Assembly: GCF_000224145.3 (NCBI RefSeq)
Contig: NC_020170.2
Location: forward strand, 3,736,646-3,800,645
Source: Ciona intestinalis
Lineage: Eukaryota > Chordata > Ascidiacea > Phlebobranchia > Cionidae
DNA: 64,000 nucleotides
Direction: 5' to 3'
Shown: in pieces, positions 23,653-35,900 of the stretch
Position numbering within the stretch: the stretch's first letter is position 1
Layout of the letters: every line of letters starts with the position of its first letter
Position numbers and translations under genes: made by a program
Notes under the pieces: generated by a model
Seen by the model: only the letters and a program-made list of their open reading frames with translations
What the model was told of the DNA's origin: nothing
The model's database searches: none

Positions 23653-25917
23653 AATACTGCTAAGCTGCTTTGACCATCAAGCCCACACCTCGGAATCTTG
23701 GTCCACACGATTTTAATAACAGGTTTTCTGTTATTAAAAAATGAAGTTACAAATTTCGGTGGTTAAAATGTTCATTGCTACATCGGGCATATATACACGA
23801 CTCAATGACTCATATTACATAACATACATGCATACCTTTCTTATATACAAACAGTTGTACAGAAACACAAAACAGCCTAGGCCAAAAGTCTTCTATTATA
23901 TTACTACGAGCAGCTGAAAGATTGCCAAGTGCCGACTGCGGGAAATTCCGTTCGCTGCCACCTGCAGCAGAATAGAAATGTAAGCAATCCGCATGGAGTC
24001 AATATAACAAGTAACTAAGGTGTTTATTAATCAAGGCACCTATAGTCAACATCGTAAATAAATTTAATTGTATAGCGCACACTGCTGCAGCCTTCAATTG
24101 CTATTAAAAACCTGCTCTGTGGTCACAGCTACAAGCATATGTTCCACTCAAACTGAATGCATGCCAACTTGGTTTATGCCTATTGGCGCTGCTACCATGT
24201 TCGAAATCGAAACTAGTGGCGCTGTAACTGTAACAAGTAATGAAACCAGTGGTCAACAGTAAGCCCTTTTTATTGGATAATTTCAAAAAACTTGGCGTAA
24301 CCACAAATTTACCTGACAACTCGCAAGCACGTGGGTACTGAGGGGTAAGATGGAATACCGATATTGCGATATACCGTCAGTGCCTAACCCCCATATTTCC
24401 TAACCCTGTTTTTACAAATTAAAAACGTTTTTTAAGAGTGTGCAACCAATGAGTGCATTTTTATGCTGTCAGAATTGAAATACGTAGAAACAATTTAGTA
24501 GCTCCAAGTCGCCGTCTACCGGTTGCTAATACCTTTAAGAAAGTTAGTTTATGGATTTAAGATTATTTTCTCATTCACTTTTTAATCAAATTTTATCATG
24601 AACATAAATAATCTCCATTCATTAACATACGAAACGCTTTGTCCAAAATGCACAAATCAGAAACATGTGTGAACGTATTATACAGCTAAAGAAACGCAAA
24701 TGGGTTAACCTATATGTTGTATAAACACCACGTCAAACGCGTATTCAAGTGCAACAATTGTACTTTTGTTCCAGTGTTGCGCCATGTATATCATAATCAT
24801 TGGGCGCTCCTTATAAATCCAAACTAAAACAGACCGATTCAGGCAAAAGATGACTCGTTCAAGCACAACACCTTATTATAGCATGACGTAACTGGTTCAT
24901 TTTTAACGCAGTGTCGGACGCTATATCCTACCGTTAACAAAGATTTGTTTTGTAAAAATAACAACCAAAAAGCCATCGTCAAGTGTCGGGGAAAATGAGA
25001 CACACTTTTATATATTTTCTTATACCATTTGCATGTAGTAAACAGAGAATGTTTGTAATTATATAACCTAGCCCCGGGACTACAAAAAAGCGTTGTTAAT
25101 TGTTTAAACCACGAACTAGGAATATGGAATATTTGTGATAACGATATCCCATCTTATCCCAAAGTACTATACTTCTAAATTCCCTATATCTAGAGATCAG
25201 ACGATCAACATGCAGCTTATGTCAGAAAAACGTGGTGCTCCGATTTCGAAATGCAGAAGATAAAGCGGCAAAAATGAGCCTGTTAGGTGCTTCCAAGTCA
25301 CGACATGTTGAGGTTTTTTAGCACACGTACACCGGTGGTTGCGATACAATATTTTTGGAACAAGGTACAAGATGAGTAATGTTAACACTCCTTCAGAAAT
25401 CCCACAATGTAATGACATACTTGTATTCTTATTTTAGAACACAAAGTCGCAGCTGTTACAGGAGAGCACACGTAGACTGTCACAATTCTTTTTAGTTTAT
25501 TTCGTGTAATATATAAATAATAAGAAAAGATAATTTACAAAAACACGCGTTATAGACGACATACTTGGAACTTTTAATGAAATCACAGCTTCCGTTAGGA
25601 ACTCATGCGTTATGTGCGCTAAAACTGCAATCGTGGTAATATACGCATATAACATCAAACATGTTATATTTAGGCATTCCACAAAACGACCGGAACCGTG
25701 GCAATGAACGCATATAGCGATTAAACATGGTATATTTAGGTGTTTCATGCCTATGGCGTAAAGTTTTTCAGTTTGAGTTATTTTGATAACCTCCAATTTT
25801 TGATCCGCGAGGCCGGAATACGCTTGCTTACAAAAGAAATCTCAAAGATTGTAGCATAACATTTTCAAACCACCATATAGAGGCCATTTTCGAATGCACA
25901 CATGAGAAGGGTAGGGC
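23653..25917. other. Intergenic upstream of MGAT4
   Basis: MGAT4 5' flank and 3' flank of the zinc-finger gene. It contains one MITE (24985..25171). Short frames here have no recognisable domain. Confidence 0.5.
24985..25171 (-). mobile_element. MITE, subfamily B
   Basis: GTGTCGGGGAAAATGAGACA to CCCATCTTATCCCAAAGTAC. Confidence 0.7.
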
Positions 25918-28900
25918 CTAGATGTCATCGCTTTTTGAAAAGTGACGTTTCATATGGGTTTTCATGTTACACTGTTGGCCGAAACTTCTACTGCAGATCG
26001 GGCAGTTGTATTTCTTCTCGCCAAGGTGTATTGTACGAACGTGGACGTTAAGGTTGCCGCCGGTTGAGAGGTATTTGCCACAGAGTCGGCACTGATGTGT
26101 TTTTCGTCCCATATGCACGGTTTCAATGTGGACCTTTAAGTAGTTGCGATGACCAAAGCCCTTGCCGCATTGGGTGCAACGGTGAGGGCGAACGTGGCTC
26201 ACTTTAACATGCCGGTTTAGCTCAAACTTATGCGGATAGGAGGCAGTACATATGGTGCAGTGGTACATCTCGGCATTGCTGCTACTAGCTCGAACTCGGC
26301 TTTTCTCTTTCTTGCGCTTCTTCTTATCCAAAGGCATCTCTGGCAGAGAAATCGTTGGAGAGACAGAGCTGTCGAAAGGCGGGGTGTCGAAGTTTTCTTT
26401 TATCAAACTTGGAGGAGAATCGCAAATAACTTTCGGGTAACGGTCGCTTATAAGGTTGATTTTAGCCGCTGGTTTTGTGTCAAACTCTTTGCTGGGGGAG
26501 TTAGGCGGAGAGGGAATAGTTACGGAGGAGCTTGGGTGCATTGGGTTCGTGAAAACTCTAGGAGAACTGGAACCTCTTAGCGCTAAGTGTGAGGCGTAAT
26601 TAAGCATGTTGTACGGCAAATAATTAAACTGGTGATTCATGAGATGTTTTACTGCGAAAGGAACAGATTTTGATTTTTCTTCGACTTGTTGTTGGAAAGC
26701 TTTTAGTGCCATTTCTTCTTCCCATTTGCGTTTCAAAATCGCTCGGATAAAATCGCTGGACGCCATCATCTGGGCTCGGTACAATAAAACTGCTCTTTCT
26801 GCCTCTTCCTGCTGTGCTGAACGTGCGAATAAAGGAGCTGGGTCAGATGCTTGTTTCTTCTCACAATGCGTCCCTGTTGTCCAATCATTGAATGCGAAAT
26901 CTTTATGGTCCGAGTCAAACTTGATTCGTTTGTTTCTGCAGCTGAGGTTCAGGGGGTGGTCCTATAAAACAAAAGATGGATTTAGAGGCATTGCAAAACA
27001 GATTGACATTGTGCATGAGAAATGTTTGGCTTCTGCGTATTGATACAGCTTATCTGTACATGAGATGTGTTTGCACGACAGGCGTATTACTTTTCGTTGC
27101 TTATCAACGAAGCGGAGCACGTCGGAATTTAAATGGCGGATTTAAAAGCGGAAAGGTACCAACGAAATGAGAAAAAGTATCAACGCGGAGCAAATCACGA
27201 AGCTATGCGCTTGGTGGCCACGAATAGCCTTGAATCGTGTGTGAACGTGACACCCACGCCCAGCACGACGCGTATTGGCCCTGGACGAGCCATGCGGTAA
27301 TCATTGATAGCTTAAGTTTTGCTCCGTCATTCCGGAGGATACTGGTGGTTTGTTTTGCCCATTGCTTTAAAACCGTAAGCGTGCGATGTTGAATGACATG
27401 AAAGTTTCCCTTGAAATAACGCACTGTTTGAAAAATACGTGAATGTGCGTATAAGAAAGTCTTTTCGAATCGCATGCAACGTCATGCATTGCAGCCGATG
27501 TGCGTGCGGATGCTACTTCCGCTCTGGTCGGTTCAATTAGGTTCATGCTCTTGATTAACCAAGTTAATCACTCTTTTTGTTGAGTGAACGTTTTAATTTG
27601 CTATGTCACGCAACACGACAGCAGTCTAACATGCATACACCGTGTTTGGTTCATCTCGGTTCAAATCATGCAATAAGAAAGTGATTATTTTTGTTTGGAG
27701 ATTACAATGCTCTGTTTAAAGATAAAGTTCGCGTTTAACACCATAGGAATTCCCTCTATGCAAAATCTTGGCTATCTGTAAATAAACTTTCGTTCAACGA
27801 AAACCGATATAACCACCGTGGATGATGAAACTAGAGATGCGGAAAAATCGCCGAGGAAACTAAATTGGCGCCACCGGATTTGGTTTATCCAGAACTCAAG
27901 ACGCACAAAGCGAGCTTTTGTTTTAATTAGGAACCGCAGCGCCCGGGGCTTCTAATAAACGTGACTGTGTCATTGCGGCAGGTTGTTATCGTTGAGCGAA
28001 TAAATGCCAACTGTGGCCGTAATACCTTGCTTTCGTATCAACTCGTGCTTGCAGAAAATCGGCTCGCGAAAGTGATTGCGGGATAAATGTTCGGTTTAAT
28101 TAGAACCATCGGTGAACGAAGTCAGTGGGAATGGTTTCGAAGATCGCTCCCGCACTTAACACAAACAAAGGCGCTCGTATCTGCCGACCGCGATTTAATG
28201 GCGAAATTACTCGGCCGAGAGAAACTTCGCGTCGAAAACGATCACATCGAAACATCAAGGGCAGAGAGAGGTACACGGTAAAATTAAAGTAACTGATTAA
28301 CGGAGCCACTTAAAGTTACGAAGTCATGACTCGAGTATTAAAATCAATTGGGTTCGGATTTTCTCAGAAGCCAAACGGGTGCGACTATACTCGATAATTC
28401 CAGCGTCAAATAAACTTTCGGTATCAGGGTAAACTCAAAGCGGAACTTGACCTTGTACTTTGGGCTTCAGAAACACGAAATTCCCCGGCTAAAAATGGAG
28501 CCAAAATAAACGGGCGGCATGACTGAGTAAATCGTGCGTATTTTTTTGTCGTAAAAATAAACAACCCACGCGCCGTCACTTGTTTGCGGTCGCTACCTCT
28601 GGAACTTCAACTTCTTCGGTGATTTTTATTTTTTATGGCAGCCGTAGCAGAGCTGTTCAATTTGGGGTTTCAGTGGTTAGTACGCTTTATTGACGAAAAG
28701 TTTGGTTTTTAAGAAATTTCGATTTTGACTTTTCAAACGCAAAAGCCAAAATTAAGACTCTTAAATGTCGCCGAAAATTTAATAAATTATGTAGTATAAG
28801 CATAACAGAGTAAACGACCATTATTTCCCTTTGGGTTGCAATAAAAGGATTAATATCAGTTTTATAACAGCGAACTTTTGAAAATTATTTGTTTCGTCCA

Positions 28901-29903
28901 TGTATATACGTCGTGTGACGGCGCATATATACATTTTTAAAGAAAATGTAAAAACAAAATCGAATTTTACATTTTAGGTCTGTGGTTATCGAAAGCCAAA
29001 AGCAAAACCATAACGCTGAATTTTGAGCTTTAATTGTTACCTCATAGGCTGTTTTACATATTTGAGAAATTTAAATAGAAATTGCGTTTATGAGATTGCT
29101 CATATAGGACAGTGCCGGTTAATTTATATTTTTCTCACAAGCAAAATATAGAAAAAAACAAAATAGAGTAAAACACATAAAGTATAGTAGGGTGGGGGAA
29201 GATGGGACACCTTTAGCACATAATATACAAATATCCTGATCGTGTTTTAAACAATTAACAACGGTCTATGAGAGTCATGAGGACATAGTTTCATATTTCT
29301 TTGAATGTTCTTTTTTACTAATGAATGGGACGAGAAAATGGAGTTAAAAAGTGTTCTATCTACCCCCATCTTACTGTATATTTTGTATCAGTAATTAGCT
29401 TTAACCGCACTTTAACTGACGCGAAAACAACAGCTCGATCATATATAACGTTGGGTTATAAGGTGGCGCTGGTTATTATTCTCCTTTATCGCCCGATTTG
29501 GTAATAAACAAATAATATTTACAGAATTATATAACCGCTTCCTCGCGACTCAACAGAGCATTGTTAATTGTTAAAAACACTTAGAAAAGGTCGGATATTA
29601 TGTAATAGCGCTATTCATATTTTACCGACATATCAACTTATAAGGAGCTTTTATACGTTTTTTTATATTTAAGTTAGTTTTTAAATATGTGTATTTGAAC
29701 TTTTTTACCTGGCTCTCCAGTTTTGGTGATTCGTAACCACTGCGGTGATCTTGTTGTTGATCTTCATCATCTCTTGGAGGACTTGATGCAGTCAGTCCTT
29801 TCTGGAAGAAGTAATCGTCTCCAGACTCACTGGGAGTTATGCTTCCCCGGAGGTGGAACAGGTCTGCAGCATGGATGAGAGGTGGAGGATGGGATCGCAA
29901 CAT
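25918..29903 (-). CDS. C2H2 zinc-finger transcription factor with PLNLS motif
   Basis: Two coding exons, 29709..29903 and 25918..26961, joined in phase 0 (CAG|gtaaaa ... tatag|GAC); 412 aa. The N-terminus (MLRSHPPPLIHAADLFHLRG) leads to an acidic Gln-rich stretch. Exon 2 opens with DHPLNLS at about 66-72, which resembles the PxDLS motif that recruits the corepressor CtBP. Next are a helical charged region (IRAILKRKWEEEMALKAFQQ), a Pro/Ser-rich middle, and a basic nuclear-localisation stretch (KKKRKKEKSR). Four C2H2 fingers lie at about 298-407 (CTIC..H..H, CTQC..H..H, CRLC..H..H, CPIC..H..H), some joined by linkers unlike the usual TGEKP. It probably binds DNA in the nucleus, possibly as a repressor (inference from PLNLS). 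Finger sequence alone did not give me a secure orthologue. The 2.75-kb intron and 3-kb upstream region suit a developmentally regulated gene. Confidence 0.85.
29185..29379 (+). mobile_element. MITE, full length
   Basis: TATAGTAGGGTGGGGGAAGA to TCTACCCCCATCTTACTGTA; subfamily A, about 195 bp. Confidence 0.9.
29456..29625 (-). mobile_element. MITE, degraded subfamily B
   Basis: Internal TTTACAGAATTATATAACCG and GAGCATTGTTAATTGTTAAA landmarks. Confidence 0.6.
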
Positions 29904-32900
29904 CTTCTGAAGATTTTTCTAGTCGTTGTGAAATCTGGTCGACGCTTGATAAAATGCGCCAGCCGGCGCCGCTCTCTAGGTTTTCTTGGGCTACAAGAAA
30001 AAGGAAAAAGGGACGAAATCAGTTCTCTCGCTTTGTTAGAATGAACATGTGACGCTCACCATCGCTCTTCCGTGAAGCTGCCGCTGTTTTGGTTATGGAG
30101 ATCGGTGGTTCTCTTTAACAGGGTCAAGGCCGGCTGAACGTGACATGAACGGATCATACCCATGACGTCGTAGCTTGTCGTTTCAAATAAACTAGTCATG
30201 CTCAAACCGCGAACACTGAATTCTAATATCATCTCGTTAACCGCGATCCGATTAAAAGCTCACCGATTTTGTTTAACAGCAGAAAATACGAACCAATATT
30301 TTTAATTTCATTTCCTCTGACGTTGCGGAGTTTGTTTATGTTGTTATTTCGAGCAATTCTAATAAATTCGCGAATAAGTGCCTCAGAAAACTGATGATTA
30401 ATTTGAAACTTTCCACTGTGAACATAAACACACCCTGCAGAAATAACAATAACAGATAAAACACCTCGCCCGCGGCGTCAAAACACGTACTTGTCAATCA
30501 TTTTCGTAAGATAGCCACGGACAATTTTCGTCGAGTAGTTTTTATGCTTCGCTTACACTGTCGCCGATGAGGTGTAATTAATAAGCTATTTTGGGCTGTG
30601 CTTGGTCACAGTTTGGCATTTTCTCGGGGTTAAAAGCAAAGCTGCGTAAGTGCGTAAACGGGAGCACATTCACGTAAGTTGTGTGTGTCGCATTTACATG
30701 TACATGGTAAGAAGACGCTTTTAAATTAAGTGTAAAGAGAAAACGACAACTACGGAACCTGTACAACTATAAACAGCTGCTAAACGCTTTGGTTTCAATG
30801 CAAATTCAACGCGAGCAATTTAATGCTAAAAAAGCCAATATAAAATAATCAACAACTTTATTTATCATATTTTCAAAGTATATACGGAGTTTTACCGAAA
30901 TCGGCCAAGCGTTTAACAGCTAAATCATAATTCCGAGCGGCCTACGCCCGCCCGTTCGCGTCTAAATATAAACCAATGTATTCGAAATATGGTAGTTAAA
31001 ATTAATAGCTCTCGCAGTAATAAAGATAATTCCAACAGCACAGTTGCCGCTCCCGAAAATCGGGGTACGCGGTCGCAACATGACTAATTTGCGGCGTCCG
31101 TACGCCCAGAAACTTATTAACTTAATTTGTACGAGGCAAAAGTATTACGCCTAACAGGAGGCTTTGGGTATTTTTTACATAATGAACGGATGCGAGATAA
31201 CGAAAACAATAACTAGTTGTTTAGAAGAGATAAGCAGCGACACGACCGCACTAAATCGCAGAGGACTTGTAACATTTTTTGCATATTCGATGGACTTATT
31301 TCAATACCTCCAAACCGACTCAACATATTTCTAAGTCTAGTTACAGGTATTGTTGACAGATTGAAGTGGGACTATTGGGCTTATGGCGGATAACACTCCG
31401 GTAAAACTGATACCAAAGCCGACCTCACAATCACGAATTATTCGCTCATTCTTTCGCGAACAATACAGGCTCAATTCTCTGTGCCGACGTCATGACACCA
31501 AAGAGCCGATTCCGCGAAACTTAAAAACAGTCTCGCAAAGAATTGCATAAAAGGCCAAAATAAACAAGTCGTAAAAGAAACTAAAATTAAATTTAGAACC
31601 TCAAAGCACCTGTATAAAGCAAATTAAACTTATTTTTAAAGTATTTTTTTTTTAAATCTTGAAAGTAAATTGTACTTGTACTAGTACAATGCAAAGTATA
31701 TTGATAATAACTGTCAATCAAAAATCGTTCGCGCCTGATTTTACACTGTTTTAGAAAATTGAAATAACCTGGATGCAAACGGGCTAATAAATTTAATTAA
31801 AATTAAAAACAAACGAAGGTGTACCATGTCACATGCCATGTTAAAAGTTATTTCTCCAAAGCGAACCCCATTGTTATTTTTACGTAATTTACGTACAAGT
31901 GTCACGCTTGTATCGTGCACGCCCTAGCGGCGACATTTTAAACGTGACCCATCCGCACCCATGTTTTAAAATATGATGTAATTTTTCTAAAAGCGTAGTT
32001 TTGTACCTGGGCCTAACTTCTAAAACCGCGAAAGGAAGTGAATATGCATATTCATAAATTATGTATTTCCCCTTGTTTTTAGAGAACCGGCGTTACCAGG
32101 TTCAAATCCACGCAAATGCAAATCTTGGTTAAAAAAGACAACAGCTAATATTACATTAGGGTATATTTTTTGCTTAGTTCACCCCATTTTGGTCATTGCG
32201 ATGTACTTAATCAAAAAAAGGAAAAAAGCCATCGTCGATCTTTGTTTAAACTAGGGTAGTAATATCACTTGCAATAAAAAAATAAAATAAAATGTTTGTA
32301 TGGTTCTGTTATTGAATAAGTGGCGTTTATTGTAAAATTAATCGTTTACAGTTTATTGGCACGAAAGGTTATGTAATCGTAGTTCTGGTAAAAACCCGTT
32401 TTGAGAACCAGGTTAAATATTAACTCAAGCACTGGCTCATGTATAAGGCTATTAAACCTACGTAGGCACTTGATAGACATAGTTGTACTTATAGTTATGT
32501 GGGTTGAAGTTAGATATACCGTTAGCATCTGATACCTATATTTAACAATCGTGATTTTCAACCCCTTTTTAAGCGTGAGGGTATACAGTTACATAATTCA
32601 GTAAATAGTTTTTGTTTACTATTAAATAGGGCGACAAAATAGAATAAAAACATGTCCCATCTTACTCTAATTCATATTATACAACCGTGCCACTATGGTA
32701 AACTTTGAAATATATATCTGTGACAAGTGGGAGACGTTGTGGTGACTGTTCGGAGTAATCAGTGAATTTGACGCGCATGAGCACGCAAGAATTGCCCCTG
32801 GCAGAAAGTGCTTACAACTGAACTGACTTATGTAAGCCAAAAGAACAGCAACGTACAAAATACGGGGCAGCATGATTAGCATTTTAAATGTATTCAACTG

Positions 32901-32974
32901 GTTAAAATGAACACGTTTAACAGTACAGTCGTCTGTAAAGTTACAGGCATATTAGGTTTGATGAGTTTTATAAA
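29904..32974. other. Intergenic, divergent between zinc-finger and cytokine receptor genes
   Basis: About 3.1 kb separate the two divergent starts. Only a partial MITE at 32549..32682 is repetitive. No coding exon recognised; it is likely regulatory for one or both genes. Confidence 0.5.
32549..32682 (+). mobile_element. MITE, partial
   Basis: TTTTTGTTTACTATTAAATA then AACATGTCCCATCTTACTCT. Confidence 0.6.
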
Positions 32975-35900
32975 ATGACGCGACGTACACGTGACGGGAG
33001 ATTTTTGGTTGTTGTTGTTGTTGTCTTAATATGCGTACTGTTCACCATTGCGAGTTGTGAGGGGGGAAATATAACGATAGAAATGGGAGGCAATGCCGTG
33101 TTTACCTGCGTGGTGCAGTTCAATGAAACCACGACACCAGTAGAAGGTCAGATTAAATGGAAATGGAAACCAGAGGTAAGAAACCTTAGTAAAGTAAACT
33201 GTGTATTTTAAATTGTTACAGTATTTTAAAACTATAACACTTATAGTGTGTTGTCGCTTTGAACTTGTATTATGATAGATTATATTGGTAGCAGTACCTG
33301 GTATGCTATGGTATATGGGACACATTTTGAATCCATTTTATCTTCCCATTTAGTAGTAAACAAAGAACGTTCAAAGAATTACAAAACCGAATCCTTACGA
33401 TTTCCATAGACCGTTTTTTAATTGTTTAATACACGATCCGGATACTAGGATATTACGTTTTAAAGGTGTCCCATCTTACCCCACGGTACTATACTAGTCA
33501 CACATTTAAAGAAGACATATTAGTTTTTATAAAACGGTAGGAGTTGAAATCATAGGCGATATAACTTTTAGTACGCATAACTCTAGCAATATTTTAATGC
33601 ACAAACACTTAGTTATATAGTTTAATAATATACGGGGACATTTAAGACTTTCATATAGATCGGCGAAACAATTGTACCAGCATAGTATAGTGAAGTCACT
33701 TTAGGAGTCATGCTGAGGATACGGTTTTGTAATTTCTTGAATGTTCGTTTTTTTACTACCAAATGGGATGAGAAAATAGAATAAAAACCTGTCCCATCTT
33801 CTCCCGCCCTACTTTGTATAGACTGAAAATAAATACAGACTCTTTCAAGGAATGTCATTTATAAACATTTTCAATATAGTCGGAAGCAGCGTGGCGAGAA
33901 ATCGAAGATGGAAAAGGTTCTGTTCAAACTACAAACTCGACCGAGTACATGAGTTCACAACTAACTATACACAATGTAAGCTTAACAGACAGAGGATCAT
34001 ACGGATGCTATCACAGGAGAATAAAATCAATGAAACAAATTTATTTGTCGGATGTGAGTTTCTTCTGTTGTTTTCTTTTTGTTTTGTTTTACGACAGTAT
34101 TATAACACAAGATGTAACTTTGTGGCGATTATTTTTATGTATGGCTGACACTTTGGACAGTCGATAAGGGACCACTGGGTTGGAATAATTATCATTAAAT
34201 TTCCCTTACTCAAGAACACAACGCTCACAATATTAGCAGAGACAAGCCTCGAACCCGTAATCTCTGGATTAGTGGCAGGCGCACCGATAAATTGAAATCA
34301 TATTTAAATTCCCACATATTTTATATCATGCTTTAAAACCGTGAATAATTAATACTCTAAAACAAATTATAGATCCTCCGGACACGCCACGAGAAATACA
34401 TTGCGAAACCAACGGAATGCTATCTATCATGACGTGTTGTTGGGATATAGGAAGAGAGACTTATCTGAACGCAACATACACTGTAACATACACTATTCAG
34501 TAAGTGATAAAAAAACGTCAAGGTTATGAAGCTGTGACCCTGATGATGTATCGCGTATGGCAGATCAAACGTAGGTAAAACAAAGTTTACGTCATTCACC
34601 AGAAGGGCAATTTGGTATTATACATTGTGTATGGTAACTACGGGAGCAAATTTAAAAATACTGTTTCGTAAGGTTGCATGCGAATATAACTGGTATTTAT
34701 AAGAGAGTTGACTTTATGTTTATTTTTATATGATTTGACGGGCGTGTGTCATTTGATTCGGTAACATGAGGTTTGTAATTATAACAGGCGACTCTGATAA
34801 AATAAAGACCAAGCGTTCTACTTCATAACTTAACGGCCAGCATGCATTGCTGGATTTGCACGAAAGTAATAATAGATAAATTTAACGTTTCTGGTAAAAT
34901 GTTTAAAGCAAGTTTGTCCCAGTAGTTACGAAGAAGGAATCGAAAACGTTAGCTCAATGTCAAACTGCATCGGTTTGGACGTAACTAGCTATTATAATCG
35001 TGAATATGCTATGAACGTCACAGCTGCAAATGATCTTGGTGAATCTGTCTCTGATTTGGTGACATACACACCATGTAAAGCTGGTACGCTGTTTATAGAA
35101 GTTACTATTAATCGTTGGAATTGTAATTCAATTGAAAAATAATTCACTAGCCAACAACGGTTAATTTGTTTAGGCCAATCAGAATGTGGTAATTTGCTGA
35201 AATTGTCGTTATCTTTTCTGCTGTGTAATAGGTTGGGGAAAGATGGGACATGTTTTCACTTTCCTTTTTTGGCCCATTTGGTGTTAACCAAAGAATATTT
35301 ACAGAATTAAATAATGGCATCCTCACGACTCTAAAGCATTGTTAATTGTTAAAAACACAATCAGGAAATACGGGATTTAGGTGCTAACGGTATCCCATCT
35401 TACCCCACAGAGCCAAGAAATATGTTTTATTTAAACGATTGCCGAAGCGCTCGGACTTTGTAAATTGAAATGATCTCAAAACGTTTGGGTAAATAGCGGA
35501 AGGTACCTCTTTTTAAGTGATTAGCCTACGCAACCGACGTCATCTATACTGTTTTTCAATTTTAAATATTATAAAGCATTTTTAGGCTATGTTATGTGGC
35601 AACACTCGTGGGGATCTACCGCTGTAGAAATTCCCGTAACCGAACACTCGTTGCATTGACTCTAAAAAACAACGGTATTTTGCGTTTTCGAAGGACAGCA
35701 ACTAAAATAGTCCTAAATCTAAATTAATAGAGTAGCAAAAGTTTGCGAAATTGCCTTCCAGAATATAGAAAATAGCACATTACACGGTTTATATATTACT
35801 GCAAAGTTATTGCACGTTTCCTTAACTCACAGATCATTAGGATATTGGGATGATAAAACATCTACAGTAATACAAAGTCCCGAATCAGACCCCCGAACCA

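Larger units (their letters stand above)
26962..29708 (-). other. Large intron of the zinc-finger gene
   Basis: No coding exon recognised. The 27.2-28.3 kb part is richer in G and C than typical neutral DNA here and free of MITEs, so it could hold enhancers (inference). MITE copies lie at 29185..29379 and 29456..29625. The short frames inside it show no domain. Confidence 0.5.

Noticed and set aside
26230-26580. 116-codon plus-strand open frame
   Set aside because: Shadow of the long GC-richer zinc-finger exon on the minus strand.
28087-28281. 64-codon plus-strand open frame inside the zinc-finger intron
   Set aside because: Charged but unrecognisable, no splice partners, and another frame is open on the opposite strand.
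29853-30044. Plus-strand open frame over the zinc-finger first exon
   Set aside because: Antisense shadow of exon 1 plus flanking sequence.
32090-32120. Possible tRNA gene (CCAGGTTCAAATCCACGC)
   Set aside because: A B-box-like string only; no A box and no acceptor or anticodon stems can be drawn upstream.
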